A stretch of 64,000 bases of DNA, from NCBI RefSeq assembly GCF_000341265.1, contig NZ_ANAE01000110.1, forward strand, positions 58,919 through 122,918. Direction: 5' to 3'. This DNA comes from Nocardiopsis prasina DSM 43845. GTDB taxonomy: Bacteria > Actinomycetota > Actinomycetes > Streptosporangiales > Streptosporangiaceae. Each line of letters begins with the position of its first letter. Position 1 is the stretch's first letter. The notes below the pieces were generated by a model. That model saw only the letters and a list, made by a program, of their open reading frames with translations. It searched no databases and was not told the DNA's origin. Shown piece by piece: positions 34,248 to 43,137 of this stretch. A program made the position numbers and the translations under genes.

Positions 34248-35312
34248 GTGGCAGCCGACAGCACAGGGGCGACGGGCGCGTACGCGGCCGCGGGCGTCGA
34301 CATCGCCGCCGGTGAGCGCGCCGTCGACCTGATGAAGCGTCACGTCGCGCGCACCCGCCGACCCGAGCAGGTCACCGACGCCAGTGGTTTCGCCGGCCTG
34401 TTCCGTCTGGACACGGCCAGGTACAGGGACCCGGTCCTGGCCACCTCCACCGACGGCGTCGGTACCAAGGTCATGCTCGCCCAGCAGATGGACAAGCACG
34501 ACACCATCGGTATCGACCTGGTGGGGATGGTCGTCGACGACCTGGTCGTCAGCGGAGCCGAGCCCCTCTTCATGACCGACTACATCGCGACCGGCGCCGT
34601 GGTGCCCGAGCGGGTGGCGGAGATCGTGGGAGGCATCGCCGAGGGCTGCCACCAGGCGGGGTGCGCGCTCATCGGCGGCGAGACCGCCGAGCACCCGGGT
34701 GCGATGGACCCGGAGGAGTACGACCTGGCCGGCGCCGGCACGGGTGTGGTCGAGGGCGACGCCATCCTGGGCCCGGACCGGGTACGCGAGGGCGACGCCG
34801 TGATCGCGATGGCCTCCTCGGGCCCGCACTCCAACGGCTACTCGCTCATCCGCCACATCGTGGACCAGGCCGACCTGGACCTGTACTCGGAGGCCCCCGA
34901 ACTGGGCGGTGTCCTGGGCGAGGTGCTGCTCACCCCGACCCGTGTCTACGCGAAGGACTGCGTGGCGCTGACCTCCGAGGTCGAGGTGCACGCGTACTCG
35001 CACATCACCGGTGGCGGACTGGCCGCGAACCTGTCCCGGTCGCTGCCGGAGGGCCTGGACGCCGAGCTGGACCGCTCCACGTGGGCGCCGTCGCCGGTCT
35101 TCGGCTACCTGGCGGAGAAGGGCTCGGTCAGCCGCGAGGACATGGAGGCCACGTTCAACATGGGCGTGGGCATGGTGGCGATCGTCGCCGAGGACGACGC
35201 CGATCGTGCGCTGAGCGTGCTGGCCGGGCGCGGCGTGGAGGCCTGGCGCCTGGGCGTGGTGAAGGGCGGTTCCGGACTGGCCGTGTTGAACGGCGAGTAT
35301 CGGAACGGCTAG
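34248..35312 (+). CDS. purM: phosphoribosylformylglycinamidine cyclo-ligase (AIR synthetase)
   Basis: 354 aa. Converts FGAM to AIR in purine synthesis. ATP-binding loop STDGVGTKVMLA, GIDLVGMVVDDLVVSGAEPLF, GGETAEHPGAM and the C-terminal NMGVGMVAIV are all present. The GTG start at 34248 has GAGGAG 8 nt upstream. It is 132 bp after purF and likely co-transcribed. A perfect 18-bp-stem terminator follows. Confidence 0.97.
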   Translation: MAADSTGATGAYAAAGVDIAAGERAVDLMKRHVARTRRPEQVTDASGFAGLFRLDTARYRDPVLATSTDGVGTKVMLAQQMDKHDTIGIDLVGMVVDDLVVSGAEPLFMTDYIATGAVVPERVAEIVGGIAEGCHQAGCALIGGETAEHPGAMDPEEYDLAGAGTGVVEGDAILGPDRVREGDAVIAMASSGPHSNGYSLIRHIVDQADLDLYSEAPELGGVLGEVLLTPTRVYAKDCVALTSEVEVHAYSHITGGGLAANLSRSLPEGLDAELDRSTWAPSPVFGYLAEKGSVSREDMEATFNMGVGMVAIVAEDDADRALSVLAGRGVEAWRLGVVKGGSGLAVLNGEYRNG

Positions 35313-35343
35313 GCGGGCCGGTTCGCGCCCGAAGGACGCGAAC

Positions 35344-35383
35344 ATAGCCGGTGCGAACCACCGCAGTGGTTCGCACCGGCTAT
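35344..35383. terminator. strong bidirectional terminator between purM and the DUF3073 gene
   Basis: An 18-bp perfect stem (35344-35361 with 35366-35383) and a 4-nt loop. The outer ends are A/T-rich (ATAG...CTAT), which gives a short A or U run on either strand. It separates convergent purM and DUF3073 genes. Confidence 0.9.
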
Positions 35384-35482
35384 ATCCACCTGTCCGCGAC
35401 GACCCCCCGACGGGGAGCCGTGACCGCTACAGGTCAGCGGTTGTTGTCCGAGCGACCCGAAAGTCTCGACCGGTTCCGACGT

Positions 35483-35710
35483 CTACTTGTCGGAGTCCGA
35501 GTACTTGTCGGCAAGATCCGCGTAGCGGTCGACCAGGTCGTCCTGAGGTTCCGTGTAGGAATCGTCCGGACCCGACGGCCCGGAGGGAGACCCCTCGTCC
35601 TCAGCGACACCCAGCTCCGACCGCAGCCGCTCAAGGTCGGTCCCACCGGAGCTGTACTTGAGCTTCCGGGCGACCTTCTGCTGCTTGGCCTTGGCTCGGC
35701 CGCGCCCCAT
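35483..35710 (-). CDS. DUF3073 family protein
   Basis: 75 aa. The conserved basic N-terminus MGRGRAKAKQQKVARKLKY is followed by an acidic, disordered C-terminal half ending in DLADKYSDSDK. DUF3073 is an actinobacteria-specific family of unknown function, and its position next to purM and near bldC is conserved in Streptomyces (from memory). The split into a basic head and acidic tail suggests nucleic-acid or ribosome contact, but that is inference. Confidence 0.92.
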   Translation of the reverse strand: MGRGRAKAKQQKVARKLKYSSGGTDLERLRSELGVAEDEGSPSGPSGPDDSYTEPQDDLVDRYADLADKYSDSDK

Positions 35711-35963
35711 TGGCTCGACCCCCTCAACGATTGGGTTCCGACGAACCCCAGATCACTTACTAACCCGCACTACCAGGCTGACGGCCGTCAAACGCGACTG
35801 ACGTCTGGCGCCAGCTTACGTACACATACAACCGTACCTGGTCGGACCCCACCGTGCCTACGCCACCCGGGTGTGACGGATGTGGTGTGCGCACGGAACC
35901 CCTTCCAGCCTGGCCGTTCTCACGGTGAGTGCCAGACGGAACGATCTGTGCCACGATGCGATC

Positions 35964-36797
35964 GTGCTGCCCTACACCGCCTATCTGCGCGTCTACCAGC
36001 CGATCACGGCCTTCTCCCCTCGTGACCGAAGGTACTGGGAGGGGTACGCGGAGTCCGCGGATCGGCCCAAACGCGTGAACGCTCTGGCCGCGGAGCACGC
36101 GGAGAGTCTGAGCAGGGTCATCACGACCCCGCCGGTGGTCGCCCCCGCCGAGGAAAGCGGGAACGCCTACCTGCGACGGGTCAGCGAGCGGTTATACGTC
36201 TGCCCCTGGCAGACCCGCCTGCGTTCCTGGCGCGCGTTCGGCGAGTTCGCGGAGTCCATGCCGCGGCCGCTGGTCGAGGCGTTCGTCCCCGCGCGGGAGG
36301 CCGACCGCGCCGAGACGGGGTACCGGCAGTGGCGCGACTCCGGGGCGCTGGCACAACCGGGGATCCTGTCGAGCAACTGGACGATCCCGATCCCGTGGTT
36401 CGTCGCCTTCGAACCGCAGGAGCGCTGCCTGGTCCTCTCCGCCGGACCCACCAGGACCCTGCTCTACCTGACCAGGACCGCGCAGGCCAGGCGTCGACTC
36501 GACCACACCGCCGCCGTCCTGCGTGAGCGTGTCGGGGAGCACGCGGTCTCCACCTCGGCCGAGCAGCTCACGGAGTGGCTGGCCACGACCGCCCACCCCG
36601 ATTCCCTGCTCGAACTGGACTACGGGGGACTACCGCACCTGCTGAGCGACGAGCACCTGAGCGAGGACCACTCCGTGGCCGAGGTGTCCCAGGCCGTGGA
36701 GGCGCTCGCCAAGGGCGAGGGGTCGCGGGTGAAGGAACTGCGCGGACGACTCACCCGGCGCTGGAGGTCGGTGCGCGCCCTGGAGCACGCCAACTGA
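35964..36797 (+). CDS. conserved protein of unknown function
   Basis: 277 aa with GTG start (VLPYTAYLRVYQPITAF), the N-terminus I recall for homologues in this location in actinomycetes; the open frame extends to 35880 but the extra part looks non-coding. No signal peptide, membrane segment or known domain. Features are an aromatic, charged N-terminal half (NAYLRRVSERLYVCPWQTRLRSW) and a C-terminal acidic helix before a basic end. There is no clear Shine-Dalgarno, so it could be leaderless. Neighbouring DUF3073 and bldC suggest a conserved actinomycete block. Confidence 0.75.
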   Translation: MLPYTAYLRVYQPITAFSPRDRRYWEGYAESADRPKRVNALAAEHAESLSRVITTPPVVAPAEESGNAYLRRVSERLYVCPWQTRLRSWRAFGEFAESMPRPLVEAFVPAREADRAETGYRQWRDSGALAQPGILSSNWTIPIPWFVAFEPQERCLVLSAGPTRTLLYLTRTAQARRRLDHTAAVLRERVGEHAVSTSAEQLTEWLATTAHPDSLLELDYGGLPHLLSDEHLSEDHSVAEVSQAVEALAKGEGSRVKELRGRLTRRWRSVRALEHAN

Positions 36798-37513
36798 CGG
36801 TCATGACTCCGTCGAACTTTCATGGACACTTCACGCACCCTGTCGCCATCCCTACCGGGGTCCGGACCTTGAGGGGGAGCCGCCACGCCGTGTCCCAACC
36901 TGGTACACCAGGTTTCTCAGTCGCACGAATCCGTCTTTTCGCACGTGACGACGGCGGGCGGGACCGCCTGACGAGAACACTCCACCAAGCGCCGTGAAAC
37001 TGGGCATAACGCCCGATAGGGATCGGCGTAGACTGTAGCGAGCCGAACACAGAGAGCACTCAGAGTAACCAGGAAAGCCTTACCACGCCGGGGATCCGCG
37101 TGCCCCGACCCCTCGGGCGCAGCGGACCGGCGCCACACGCACCTCCCCGCACCATCCCGTCCCGAACGCGACCGACCAGGGGCCCGCACCCTCCTCCCCC
37201 AGGCCCGGCCCCCGGGTTTCGGTCAGCCCCGCCCTAGCACTTCGGATTCTCCGGATCGAGAAAAACGAGGCCCGAGAACGAAGTTTTGACCGAATACGCC
37301 ACATGCCACTAAACGTGTCGCTAGAATCACTTAGCGTGACGCGGCCACGGGCGGCTTTCAACGGCCTCCCACGTGCAAAGTTGCTTGGAGTGGTCGCGCA
37401 AACACCTCGGGTGATATCAATAGGACTCAAGTGGGACTATTGGACATCCGGGCCAAGTGCCAGGAATCAGGCTCAAGGATCGGCACACAGATCCAGGAGG
37501 AGAGGCCGTACAC
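36798..37513. other. 716-bp gene-free region upstream of bldC
   Basis: No supportable gene. Seen here: an 18-bp palindrome at 36897-36914, a GGGCATAACGCCC hairpin near 37003, promoter-like hexamers (TAGACT near 37029; TTGACC at 37286 with TAAACG 18 nt on) and relatively A/T-rich stretches near 37260-37340. It probably contains a long or multiple-start bldC promoter region. Confidence 0.45.
36897..36914. promoter_or_regulatory. 18-bp operator-like palindrome
   Basis: AACCTGGT-AC-ACCAGGTT is a perfect inverted repeat with a 2-nt centre, 100 bp after the unknown gene and about 600 bp before bldC. The form suits a GntR- or TetR-family dimer. Its half-sites recall DasR sites (TGGT and ACCA), but the spacing differs by two bases. 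It is not adjacent to an obvious promoter. Confidence 0.4.
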
Positions 37514-37717
37514 ATGTCGACTCGCACGCCCGAGGCGGAGCCCCTGTTGACCCCCGCCGAGGTTGCCACCATGTTCCGCGTTGACCCCAAGACCGTGACA
37601 CGCTGGGCCAAGGCGGGCAAGCTGACCTCTATCCGCACCTTGGGTGGCCACCGCCGCTACCGCGAGACCGAGGTCCGCGCCCTGCTGGCCGGAATCCCCA
37701 GCCAGCGCACGGAGTGA
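37514..37717 (+). CDS. bldC: developmental regulator BldC (MerR-like DNA-binding protein)
   Basis: 67 aa, essentially a lone MerR-type winged helix: LLTPAEVATMFRVDPKTVTRWAKAGKL, then IRTLGGHRRYRETEVRALL. This matches BldC of Streptomyces (68 aa), which binds head-to-tail on direct repeats and controls the onset of morphological development. The ATG at 37514 is preceded by AGGAGG and GGAGAGG. The long upstream region and a strong terminator at 37784 frame it as a single-gene transcript. Confidence 0.95.
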   Translation: MSTRTPEAEPLLTPAEVATMFRVDPKTVTRWAKAGKLTSIRTLGGHRRYRETEVRALLAGIPSQRTE

Positions 37718-37783
37718 TCTCCCCGGTCTGTGCCGATTCCGGGGGGAACGGCTGGACGCGCTCCGGCTGCTGACAGATTTCTC

Positions 37784-37816
37784 AGGGCGGGCCACCCAGA
37801 CGGGGTGGCCCGCCCT
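37784..37816. terminator. bidirectional terminator between bldC and the surface-protein gene
   Basis: AGGGCGGGCCACCC and GGGTGGCCCGCCCT form a perfect 14-bp stem with a 5-nt loop, preceded on the plus strand by a TTT-containing stretch. It lies between convergent genes. Confidence 0.8.
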
Positions 37817-37893
37817 CCCTCACCCACCACCCGCCCCACACGACTCGGCGGACCCGGTCACCCACGGCCACCGGCCGGGGGTCCCGGTCACTG

Positions 37894-39087
37894 TCAGTCC
37901 TCGATCTGGTCGTCCATGGCCGTGGTCCGCTTGCGCGCGAGGAACGTCGCCGTGGCCCCGCCGCCGACCGCCACCACCGCGGCGGTGACCAGCGCCGCGA
38001 GGGAACTCCCGGTGGTGGCCAGCCGCTGGCTCGCCGCCGCCGTCTCCCGTTCCCCCTCGCCACGCTCCCCCTCACCGGGCGCGTCCGGCGCGATGTGGGT
38101 GGAGCCGATCGCCCAGGCGTCCGCGAAGTCCACCGCGAACGCCCGCGCCTGTTCGGGGTCGCCCACCTGGACCAACACCGAGAGCGAGGAGCGCACACCC
38201 TCGCCCTCCCAGTCCTCGTCCTCGTCGTCGAAGGCGTCGGAGCTGGCCACGAAGCGGACGCTGACGGGCACCTCGGCCAGCGTCCCACCCTTCTCGTCGA
38301 GGATCTCCAGGGTCTCCTCCACCAGGTGGTCTCCGTCGAAGTCCACCACCGGTTCGCCGAAGGCCGTCAGTTCCCCGTACTCGAAGGACGTCTCCGTCGC
38401 ACCGTCGTAGGCCGCCGCAGCGCTGGTCCGCACGTCCCTGAGCGTGAACTCGACCGCGTTGGCGTCGGAGGAGACGGTCTCGGAATCCCCTTCGCCCAAG
38501 GCCACCACGTCCTCCTCGGTGGGCGTGGCGCCGGGCTCCTCCGAGGGGTCCTGGAAGGGCGTGTCCGGAGTGGGCCGGTCCGGTGAGCGGGGTCCCGGAG
38601 CGCCGGGCTCCCCTTCCTCGGCCGGACCGTCCCCGTCAGCTTCCCCAGCCGGCGGCTCGGTCTCCGCCTCCGGCACCTCCGAGGGGGTCTCCTCCGCCTC
38701 GGTGTCCGGGGGGTCGACCGGGTCGATCATGCCGAGGCCGATCAGGTCGTCGACACCGATCCGGACCGTCGCGCTCTCCACCACCGACTGGGCCAGGGCC
38801 CCCCTGTCGTTGACCAGGGTGCGGCTCTCCCCCTCGACCCGCGTGAACTCGGCCAGTGCTCCCGCGACGGGGTCGGCCCCGGCCTCGTCCTCGGTCTCAC
38901 CGCCGAAGCTGATCGCGGTGGAGTACCCCGAGACGAGGTCGCCGTCGCCGACCCAGGCCTGTGCGTTGGCCCAGACCAGCTGGTCGGCCGAGGCGGGGAG
39001 CGCGGACACGACCCCGAGCGCGCCGAGGGCGGCGAAGAGGGCGCCACCCGCCAGGAGGCGGCGAGCGGACATTCTGGCGGGAGTCAC
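37894..39087 (-). CDS. sortase-anchored (LATTG) acid-rich surface protein, paralogue A
   Basis: 397 aa. The N-terminal signal peptide contains SARRLLAGGALFAALGALG and ends ALPASADQ. The mature protein is a beta-rich domain split by a Pro/Glu/Asp-rich segment of about 90 residues between DLIGLGMIDP and FTLRDVRTSA. The C-terminus has LATTG (from residue 356), a hydrophobic helix and basic ARKRT: a class-E sortase (LAxTG) signal. GTG start at 39087 with AGGAG 7 nt upstream. The same signal peptide, split domain and anchor recur in the protein at 40562-41788, so these are paralogues flanking an amidase. Ligand or adhesive role unknown. Confidence 0.82.
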   Translation of the reverse strand: MTPARMSARRLLAGGALFAALGALGVVSALPASADQLVWANAQAWVGDGDLVSGYSTAISFGGETEDEAGADPVAGALAEFTRVEGESRTLVNDRGALAQSVVESATVRIGVDDLIGLGMIDPVDPPDTEAEETPSEVPEAETEPPAGEADGDGPAEEGEPGAPGPRSPDRPTPDTPFQDPSEEPGATPTEEDVVALGEGDSETVSSDANAVEFTLRDVRTSAAAAYDGATETSFEYGELTAFGEPVVDFDGDHLVEETLEILDEKGGTLAEVPVSVRFVASSDAFDDEDEDWEGEGVRSSLSVLVQVGDPEQARAFAVDFADAWAIGSTHIAPDAPGEGERGEGERETAAASQRLATTGSSLAALVTAAVVAVGGGATATFLARKRTTAMDDQIED

Positions 39088-39545
39088 CACAACACTCCTG
39101 TTGTTTCTGGGGGATGACCGGCCCTGGGGCCGGTCCCGCCCCGGCGCTGTCGCGGCGGAGCGGGGTGTTCCGACCGGCCTGGCGGCCGGGAGCGGTGTTC
39201 CGGGACGGGGTGTGTGCCCCTCGTCCGGTCGAGGTACGGATTCGGTGTGGAGTGCCGTGTGCGGGGCGGTCCACACGGCGAGCCTAGTCGCTTGATCACA
39301 AAACGGAAACCGTTCGGTCGACGCGGGGACGGTGGTGCGCGAGTTCCGGGGCGCCGGTGGCACACCCTTCTGAGCTGGCGGAACGCGGAACCGAAAGGAA
39401 TGGCGCACCAGGAGGGCGTGGCAGGTGGGGGGCGTGGGGGGCATGCGTTCTCCGAGACCCGGCCGGGCGCGAGAATACGAAGCACCCCGTACGTCCTGAT
39501 TTGTTGGGGTACGACGGGGTCACGGACTGCGGCTACGTTTGGGGC

Positions 39546-40433
39546 ATGCTCGTCTGCGTACCAACAGGGCGCCGGAGCCGCGCCACCCGCGCTCTGGCCC
39601 TGCTCTCGCTCGCCGTCGTCTGGACCGCGGGCTGCTCGTCCCCGGCGGGCGGCGCACCCGGTACCGACCCGACGGCGGCACCTCCGCTGCCCGGTCCGGA
39701 GGACGGATCCGGCGCCGCGGGAGAGAGCGGATCACCCGCTGACGACGAGGCGGTTCCGCCCGGCGACGGCCCGCTCGGCGACCGCGTCGTGGTCATCGAC
39801 CCGGGTCACAACGGGGGCAACGCCGACGCCCCGAGCGAGATCAACACACTTGTGCCCGCCGGACCCGGTGAGAAGGCCTGCGACACCGTCGGCGCCGAGA
39901 GCGTCAACGGCTACGCGGAACACGAGTTCAACTGGGACCTGTCACTGCTCGTCCAGGAACGGCTGGAGGCGGACGGCGCCACGGTGATCCTCACCCGCGA
40001 GGACAACGAGGGCGTGGGACCGTGCGTCAACGAGCGGGCCGAGATCGCCAACGAGAACGGCGCGGACGTCGCCCTGTCCATCCACGCGGACGGCGGCCCC
40101 GGTTCGGGGCGGGGCTTCCACGTCATCACCCCCGGTGAGGTGAGCGGCTTCACCGAGGAGATCGTCGAACCGTCCGCGCTCCTCGCAGAGGACATCCGCC
40201 GTGAGTACCTTGAGGGCAGCGAGGTCCCCTACGCCGACTACCTGGCGGAGGAGGGCCTGGACGAGCGCACGGACCTGGGCGGGCTGAACATGTCGACGGT
40301 TCCGAAGGTGTTCCTGGAGGCCGGGAACATGCGCAACGCGGAGGACGCCGAACTCCTGGAGGACCCGGATTGGCGTGAGCGCGCCGCCGACTCCATCGCC
40401 CGCGGGCTGGCCACCTACCTCCTGCGCGAGTAG
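39546..40433 (+). CDS. lipoprotein N-acetylmuramoyl-L-alanine amidase (Amidase_3)
   Basis: 295 aa. A lipoprotein signal ends in WTAGC (lipidated Cys30), followed by a Pro/Gly-rich linker to about residue 75. The zinc amidase domain has VVVIDPGHNGG (first His), HEFNWDLSL (Glu), LSIHADGG (second His) and VFLEAGNMRN (catalytic Glu), so all ligands are intact. It cleaves the amide linking peptide to glycan in peptidoglycan, at the outer membrane face. The insertion LVPAGPGEKACDTVGAESVNGYAEH contains a Cys. A TACGTT element only a few bases before the ATG suggests a leaderless or very short 5' end. The 458-bp gap to the divergent paralogue A carries promoters, and an AACGG-AAA-CCGTT repeat at 39302-39314. 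Confidence 0.9.
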   Translation: MLVCVPTGRRSRATRALALLSLAVVWTAGCSSPAGGAPGTDPTAAPPLPGPEDGSGAAGESGSPADDEAVPPGDGPLGDRVVVIDPGHNGGNADAPSEINTLVPAGPGEKACDTVGAESVNGYAEHEFNWDLSLLVQERLEADGATVILTREDNEGVGPCVNERAEIANENGADVALSIHADGGPGSGRGFHVITPGEVSGFTEEIVEPSALLAEDIRREYLEGSEVPYADYLAEEGLDERTDLGGLNMSTVPKVFLEAGNMRNAEDAELLEDPDWRERAADSIARGLATYLLRE

Positions 40434-40454
40434 GCGCGACCCCGGGCACGAACA

Positions 40455-40490
40455 GGGCGGGCCCCGGGGATCTCTCCCCGGGGCCCGCCC
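40455..40490. terminator. bidirectional terminator between amidase and surface-protein genes
   Basis: GGGCGGGCCCCGGGGA and TCCCCGGGGCCCGCCC form a perfect 16-bp stem with a TCTC loop, between convergent genes. Confidence 0.85.
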
Positions 40491-40561
40491 CGGCGCCGGT
40501 CGGACCGAACCGTCCGCGCCGCTCGTCTCACGCGGCCCGGCCGGTGTCGGAACCGGACCGG

Positions 40562-41788
40562 CTAGCCCTCGTTGGTCTCGGGGGCCTCTTCACCGCTCTT
40601 CTTCTTGCGACGCGCCAGGTAAGCGGCGGCGCCACCACCGGCGGCGATCGCGGCACCGGCCGCGATCAGACCGGCGATCGGCGAACCGGTCTTGGCCAGG
40701 GGCTGGGCGTCCTTGGCTTCCGTCTTCGGGACAGTGTCGGCGTCGCGCTCCTTGACCGGCGGGTTCTTGGCGTCGTCGTCGCCACCGTCGTCGCCGCCAC
40801 CGTCGACCGAGCCGGTGGTGATGCCCGCGGCGCTCTCGGCGATCAGGAAGCCGGAGACGATCTCGTCGCCGACGCTGAAGGTGATGTACATGTCGGTGAC
40901 GGCGTCGTTCCAGACGAACCCGGCGTCCTCGGTCTCGTAGACACCGCTGACGGGCTCGAGCGACACCTGGAGCTCGACGGTCTCGTCCTCGACCTGGGCC
41001 TGGAGCGTGGACGCGCCGAGGACCCCGGCGTCGAAGCCGTGGTTGACCGAGCCGTCCCAGCCCTGGCTGGTGGAGACGCTCGCACCGTTGATGGTGGCCT
41101 CGAGCAGGATCTCGCTGCCGTTGTCGACCAGTTCGGAGTTCTCCTCGTCGAGCTCGATGACGTCGGCGGAGGCCGTGGTGTTCTCGTTGTCCTCGTCGTC
41201 GTCACCGTCCTCGGCGGGGTCCGCGGGCTCGTCGGACGGCTGATCGGTGGGCTGCTCGGTCGGCTCGTCCGCGGGCTGGTCGGTTCCGCCGTGGTCCGGG
41301 ACGTCGGTGTCACCCTCACCGTCACCGGCGTCCGGGGTGTCGTCACCCTCGGGGGCGTCGTCGTCGCCCTCGTCGTCGGCGTCCTCGTCGTCCTCGGAGT
41401 CCTCGGGGTCTTCGTCCGGGGTCTCCTCGTCCTCGTCCGAGTCGTCCTCGGGGTCGAGGATGCCGGGGAGGTCGGCCTCGGTGATGACGATGCGAGCGGT
41501 GTCCACGACGGCGGTACCGGTGGCCCCGCTGGAGTTCACGGTGGCGGTGGTGGTGCCCTCAACAGTCAGCCAGCTGCCGATGGCGCCGCTGAAGGAGTCC
41601 GAGACCGTCTGGTCCTTGGTGATGTAGGTCTGCGTGGGGCTGGAGGCGCCGAGGGCCGAGGCGTAGCCCCACCCGTAGGTGTCGGCGTGGGCGGGCGAGG
41701 CGGCGGCCAGGGTGAGGGCGCCCAGCGCGGCGAACGCGGCACCGCCCTGGAGCACGCGGCGCGCGGAGATTCGAGAAGCGTTCTTCAA
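40562..41788 (-). CDS. sortase-anchored (LAKTG) acid-rich surface protein, paralogue B
   Basis: 408 aa from a TTG start at 41788 (LKNASRISARRVL), which has GAGGA about 8 nt upstream; no ATG or GTG fits the signal peptide. The signal peptide GGAAFAALGALTLAAASPAHA precedes a split beta-rich domain interrupted after LPGILDP by about 100 residues of Asp/Glu-rich low complexity with DEPTEQPTDQPSDEP-type repeats. The C-terminus is LAKTG (from residue 364), a helix and ARRKKK: a class-E sortase signal. Paralogous to 37894-39087. The acid-rich segment may bind Ca2+ or keep the domain extended from the wall; both are inference. Confidence 0.82.
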   Translation of the reverse strand: MKNASRISARRVLQGGAAFAALGALTLAAASPAHADTYGWGYASALGASSPTQTYITKDQTVSDSFSGAIGSWLTVEGTTTATVNSSGATGTAVVDTARIVITEADLPGILDPEDDSDEDEETPDEDPEDSEDDEDADDEGDDDAPEGDDTPDAGDGEGDTDVPDHGGTDQPADEPTEQPTDQPSDEPADPAEDGDDDEDNENTTASADVIELDEENSELVDNGSEILLEATINGASVSTSQGWDGSVNHGFDAGVLGASTLQAQVEDETVELQVSLEPVSGVYETEDAGFVWNDAVTDMYITFSVGDEIVSGFLIAESAAGITTGSVDGGGDDGGDDDAKNPPVKERDADTVPKTEAKDAQPLAKTGSPIAGLIAAGAAIAAGGGAAAYLARRKKKSGEEAPETNEG

Positions 41789-42459
41789 GATCAATCCTCG
41801 TTTGGATCGTCCAGGCCCACATGGGTTGGGGCCAGGCCTGGCCTGGGCTTCCACCGCCGGAACACAAAGGCGGGAAGTCTCGGAACGCGGAATCACGGAC
41901 CAGGGTCGAATGGGGGACGGCCAAGGCACACAGAAGCCTTTGACCTGCGAAAACAGAGAGCGCGCACGGTTTCGGCCCACAGAGGGCAAGAGCCGGAAGA
42001 ACCGGCCGAGTGGCTTTCCATTCCCTACGGAGACAATACAGTCACCACAAAGATCAAATGCATGATCACTGATCTCAAAAGGGTCACGATGAATCTCCGA
42101 ACGCACTGAGTAATCACTGTCGACAATTCCAGTAATTCTTTTTGATTCCGGTAAACCTTCACCGGGGTGGGGCGTCTTACAAGGAAGACGCGCCCGGGAG
42201 GACACCTGGTCAGGGCCGGAGTCCACGTCCGCACCCGGCCAGAACCACCGGTCGTATGGCATGCGCCACGTCCCCTCGGCATAATGCGAGCCATGAGTTC
42301 CCCCAGCCCTCGCGCACCCGCCGTTCGAGTCGCCGCGCGGCGGAGAACGCCTGCGGGCCGCCGCCCGCCGAACACCGGCGTCCGACCCGGCGGCCCCGAA
42401 CGCACACGCGGACGCTTGATACCGCACCTACGAACCTCGTGAACTGCACAATGGGGACC
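41789..42459. other. 671-bp intergenic region with an A/T-rich core
   Basis: Separates the divergent paralogue B and multi-DivIVA genes. Bases about 42000-42165 are markedly richer in A/T than the surroundings and probably hold the paralogue B promoter. No gene, tRNA or clear riboswitch is seen. The open frames here have poor codon bias. Confidence 0.5.
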
Positions 42460-43137
42460 ATGCCTCTGACACCGGCGGACATCCGCAACAAGAAGTTCCA
42501 CACGGTGCGTCTGCGCCCGGGCTACAACGAGGAGGACGTCGACGCGCTTCTCGACCGGATCGAGGCGACCCTGGTGGCGCTGGAGGGCGGTCCGCGTACG
42601 GGACCGCTGCTCACCGCGGACGAGATCCGCAACTCCCGGTTCCGCACCACCCGGATGAGCCCCGGCTACCGCGAGGACGAGGTGGACGACTTCCTCGACC
42701 TCGTCGTCGCCGACCTCGCCGGGCGCGGTCTGGGCCAGCCCGCGTCGCCGCCTCCCCTGCCTCCGCACCCGGGGCAGGCCGACCCCGCACAGCCCCCCGG
42801 CCAGGGCCAGGGGCAGGGCTACGCGGGCCCGAACCGGACCGACCCGCAATCCGGCGGCCCGGAGATGGCCCCCCGGGACATCAGGGAGAAGCGCTTCGCC
42901 ACCACCCGGCTGACCACCGGCTACAACGAGCAGGAGGTGGACGACTTCCTGGACCGCGCCGAGTACAGCCTGGAGGTCCTCCTCCAGGGGAGACCGGACC
43001 GGGCCACGCTCACCTCCGCCGAGGTGGAGCGGGTCCAGTTCGCCACCACACGGGCCCGCCCCGGTTACGACCCGGCGCAGGTGGACCAGTTCCTGGACGA
43101 GCTCGCCGAGGAGTTCCGCCGCCACGAGCGCTCCTGA
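42460..43137 (+). CDS. protein with four DivIVA-type N-terminal motifs
   Basis: 225 aa. Starts MPLTPADIRNKKFHTVR, the usual DivIVA-domain N-terminus. The motif 'F-x-T-x-R-x-x-x-GY-x-x-x-x-VD-x-x-LD' occurs four times: PGYNEEDVDALLD (about 21-33), PGYREDEVDDFLD (about 68-80), TGYNEQEVDDFLD (about 154-166) and PGYDPAQVDQFLD (about 202-214). Units 1-2 and 3-4 are separated by a Pro/Gln/Gly linker. There is no long coiled coil, so it is not a classical DivIVA/Wag31. DivIVA N-termini insert into curved membrane, so a multivalent polar or septal membrane binder is a reasonable inference. An in-frame ATG at 42451 is an alternative start. Confidence 0.85.
   Translation: MPLTPADIRNKKFHTVRLRPGYNEEDVDALLDRIEATLVALEGGPRTGPLLTADEIRNSRFRTTRMSPGYREDEVDDFLDLVVADLAGRGLGQPASPPPLPPHPGQADPAQPPGQGQGQGYAGPNRTDPQSGGPEMAPRDIREKRFATTRLTTGYNEQEVDDFLDRAEYSLEVLLQGRPDRATLTSAEVERVQFATTRARPGYDPAQVDQFLDELAEEFRRHERS

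Noticed and set aside
32919-35345. 808-codon minus-strand open frame across purF and purM
   Set aside because: Antisense to two clear purine genes; composition typical of a shadow frame.
36897-36914. DasR (dre) site
   Set aside because: Half-sites TGGT and ACCA match, but the 2-nt spacing differs from the 4-nt CTAG centre of dre sites, so DasR binding is not claimed.
41789-42459. Riboswitch or small RNA in the A/T-rich intergenic region
   Set aside because: No conserved riboswitch core or strong structured element could be recognised by eye.
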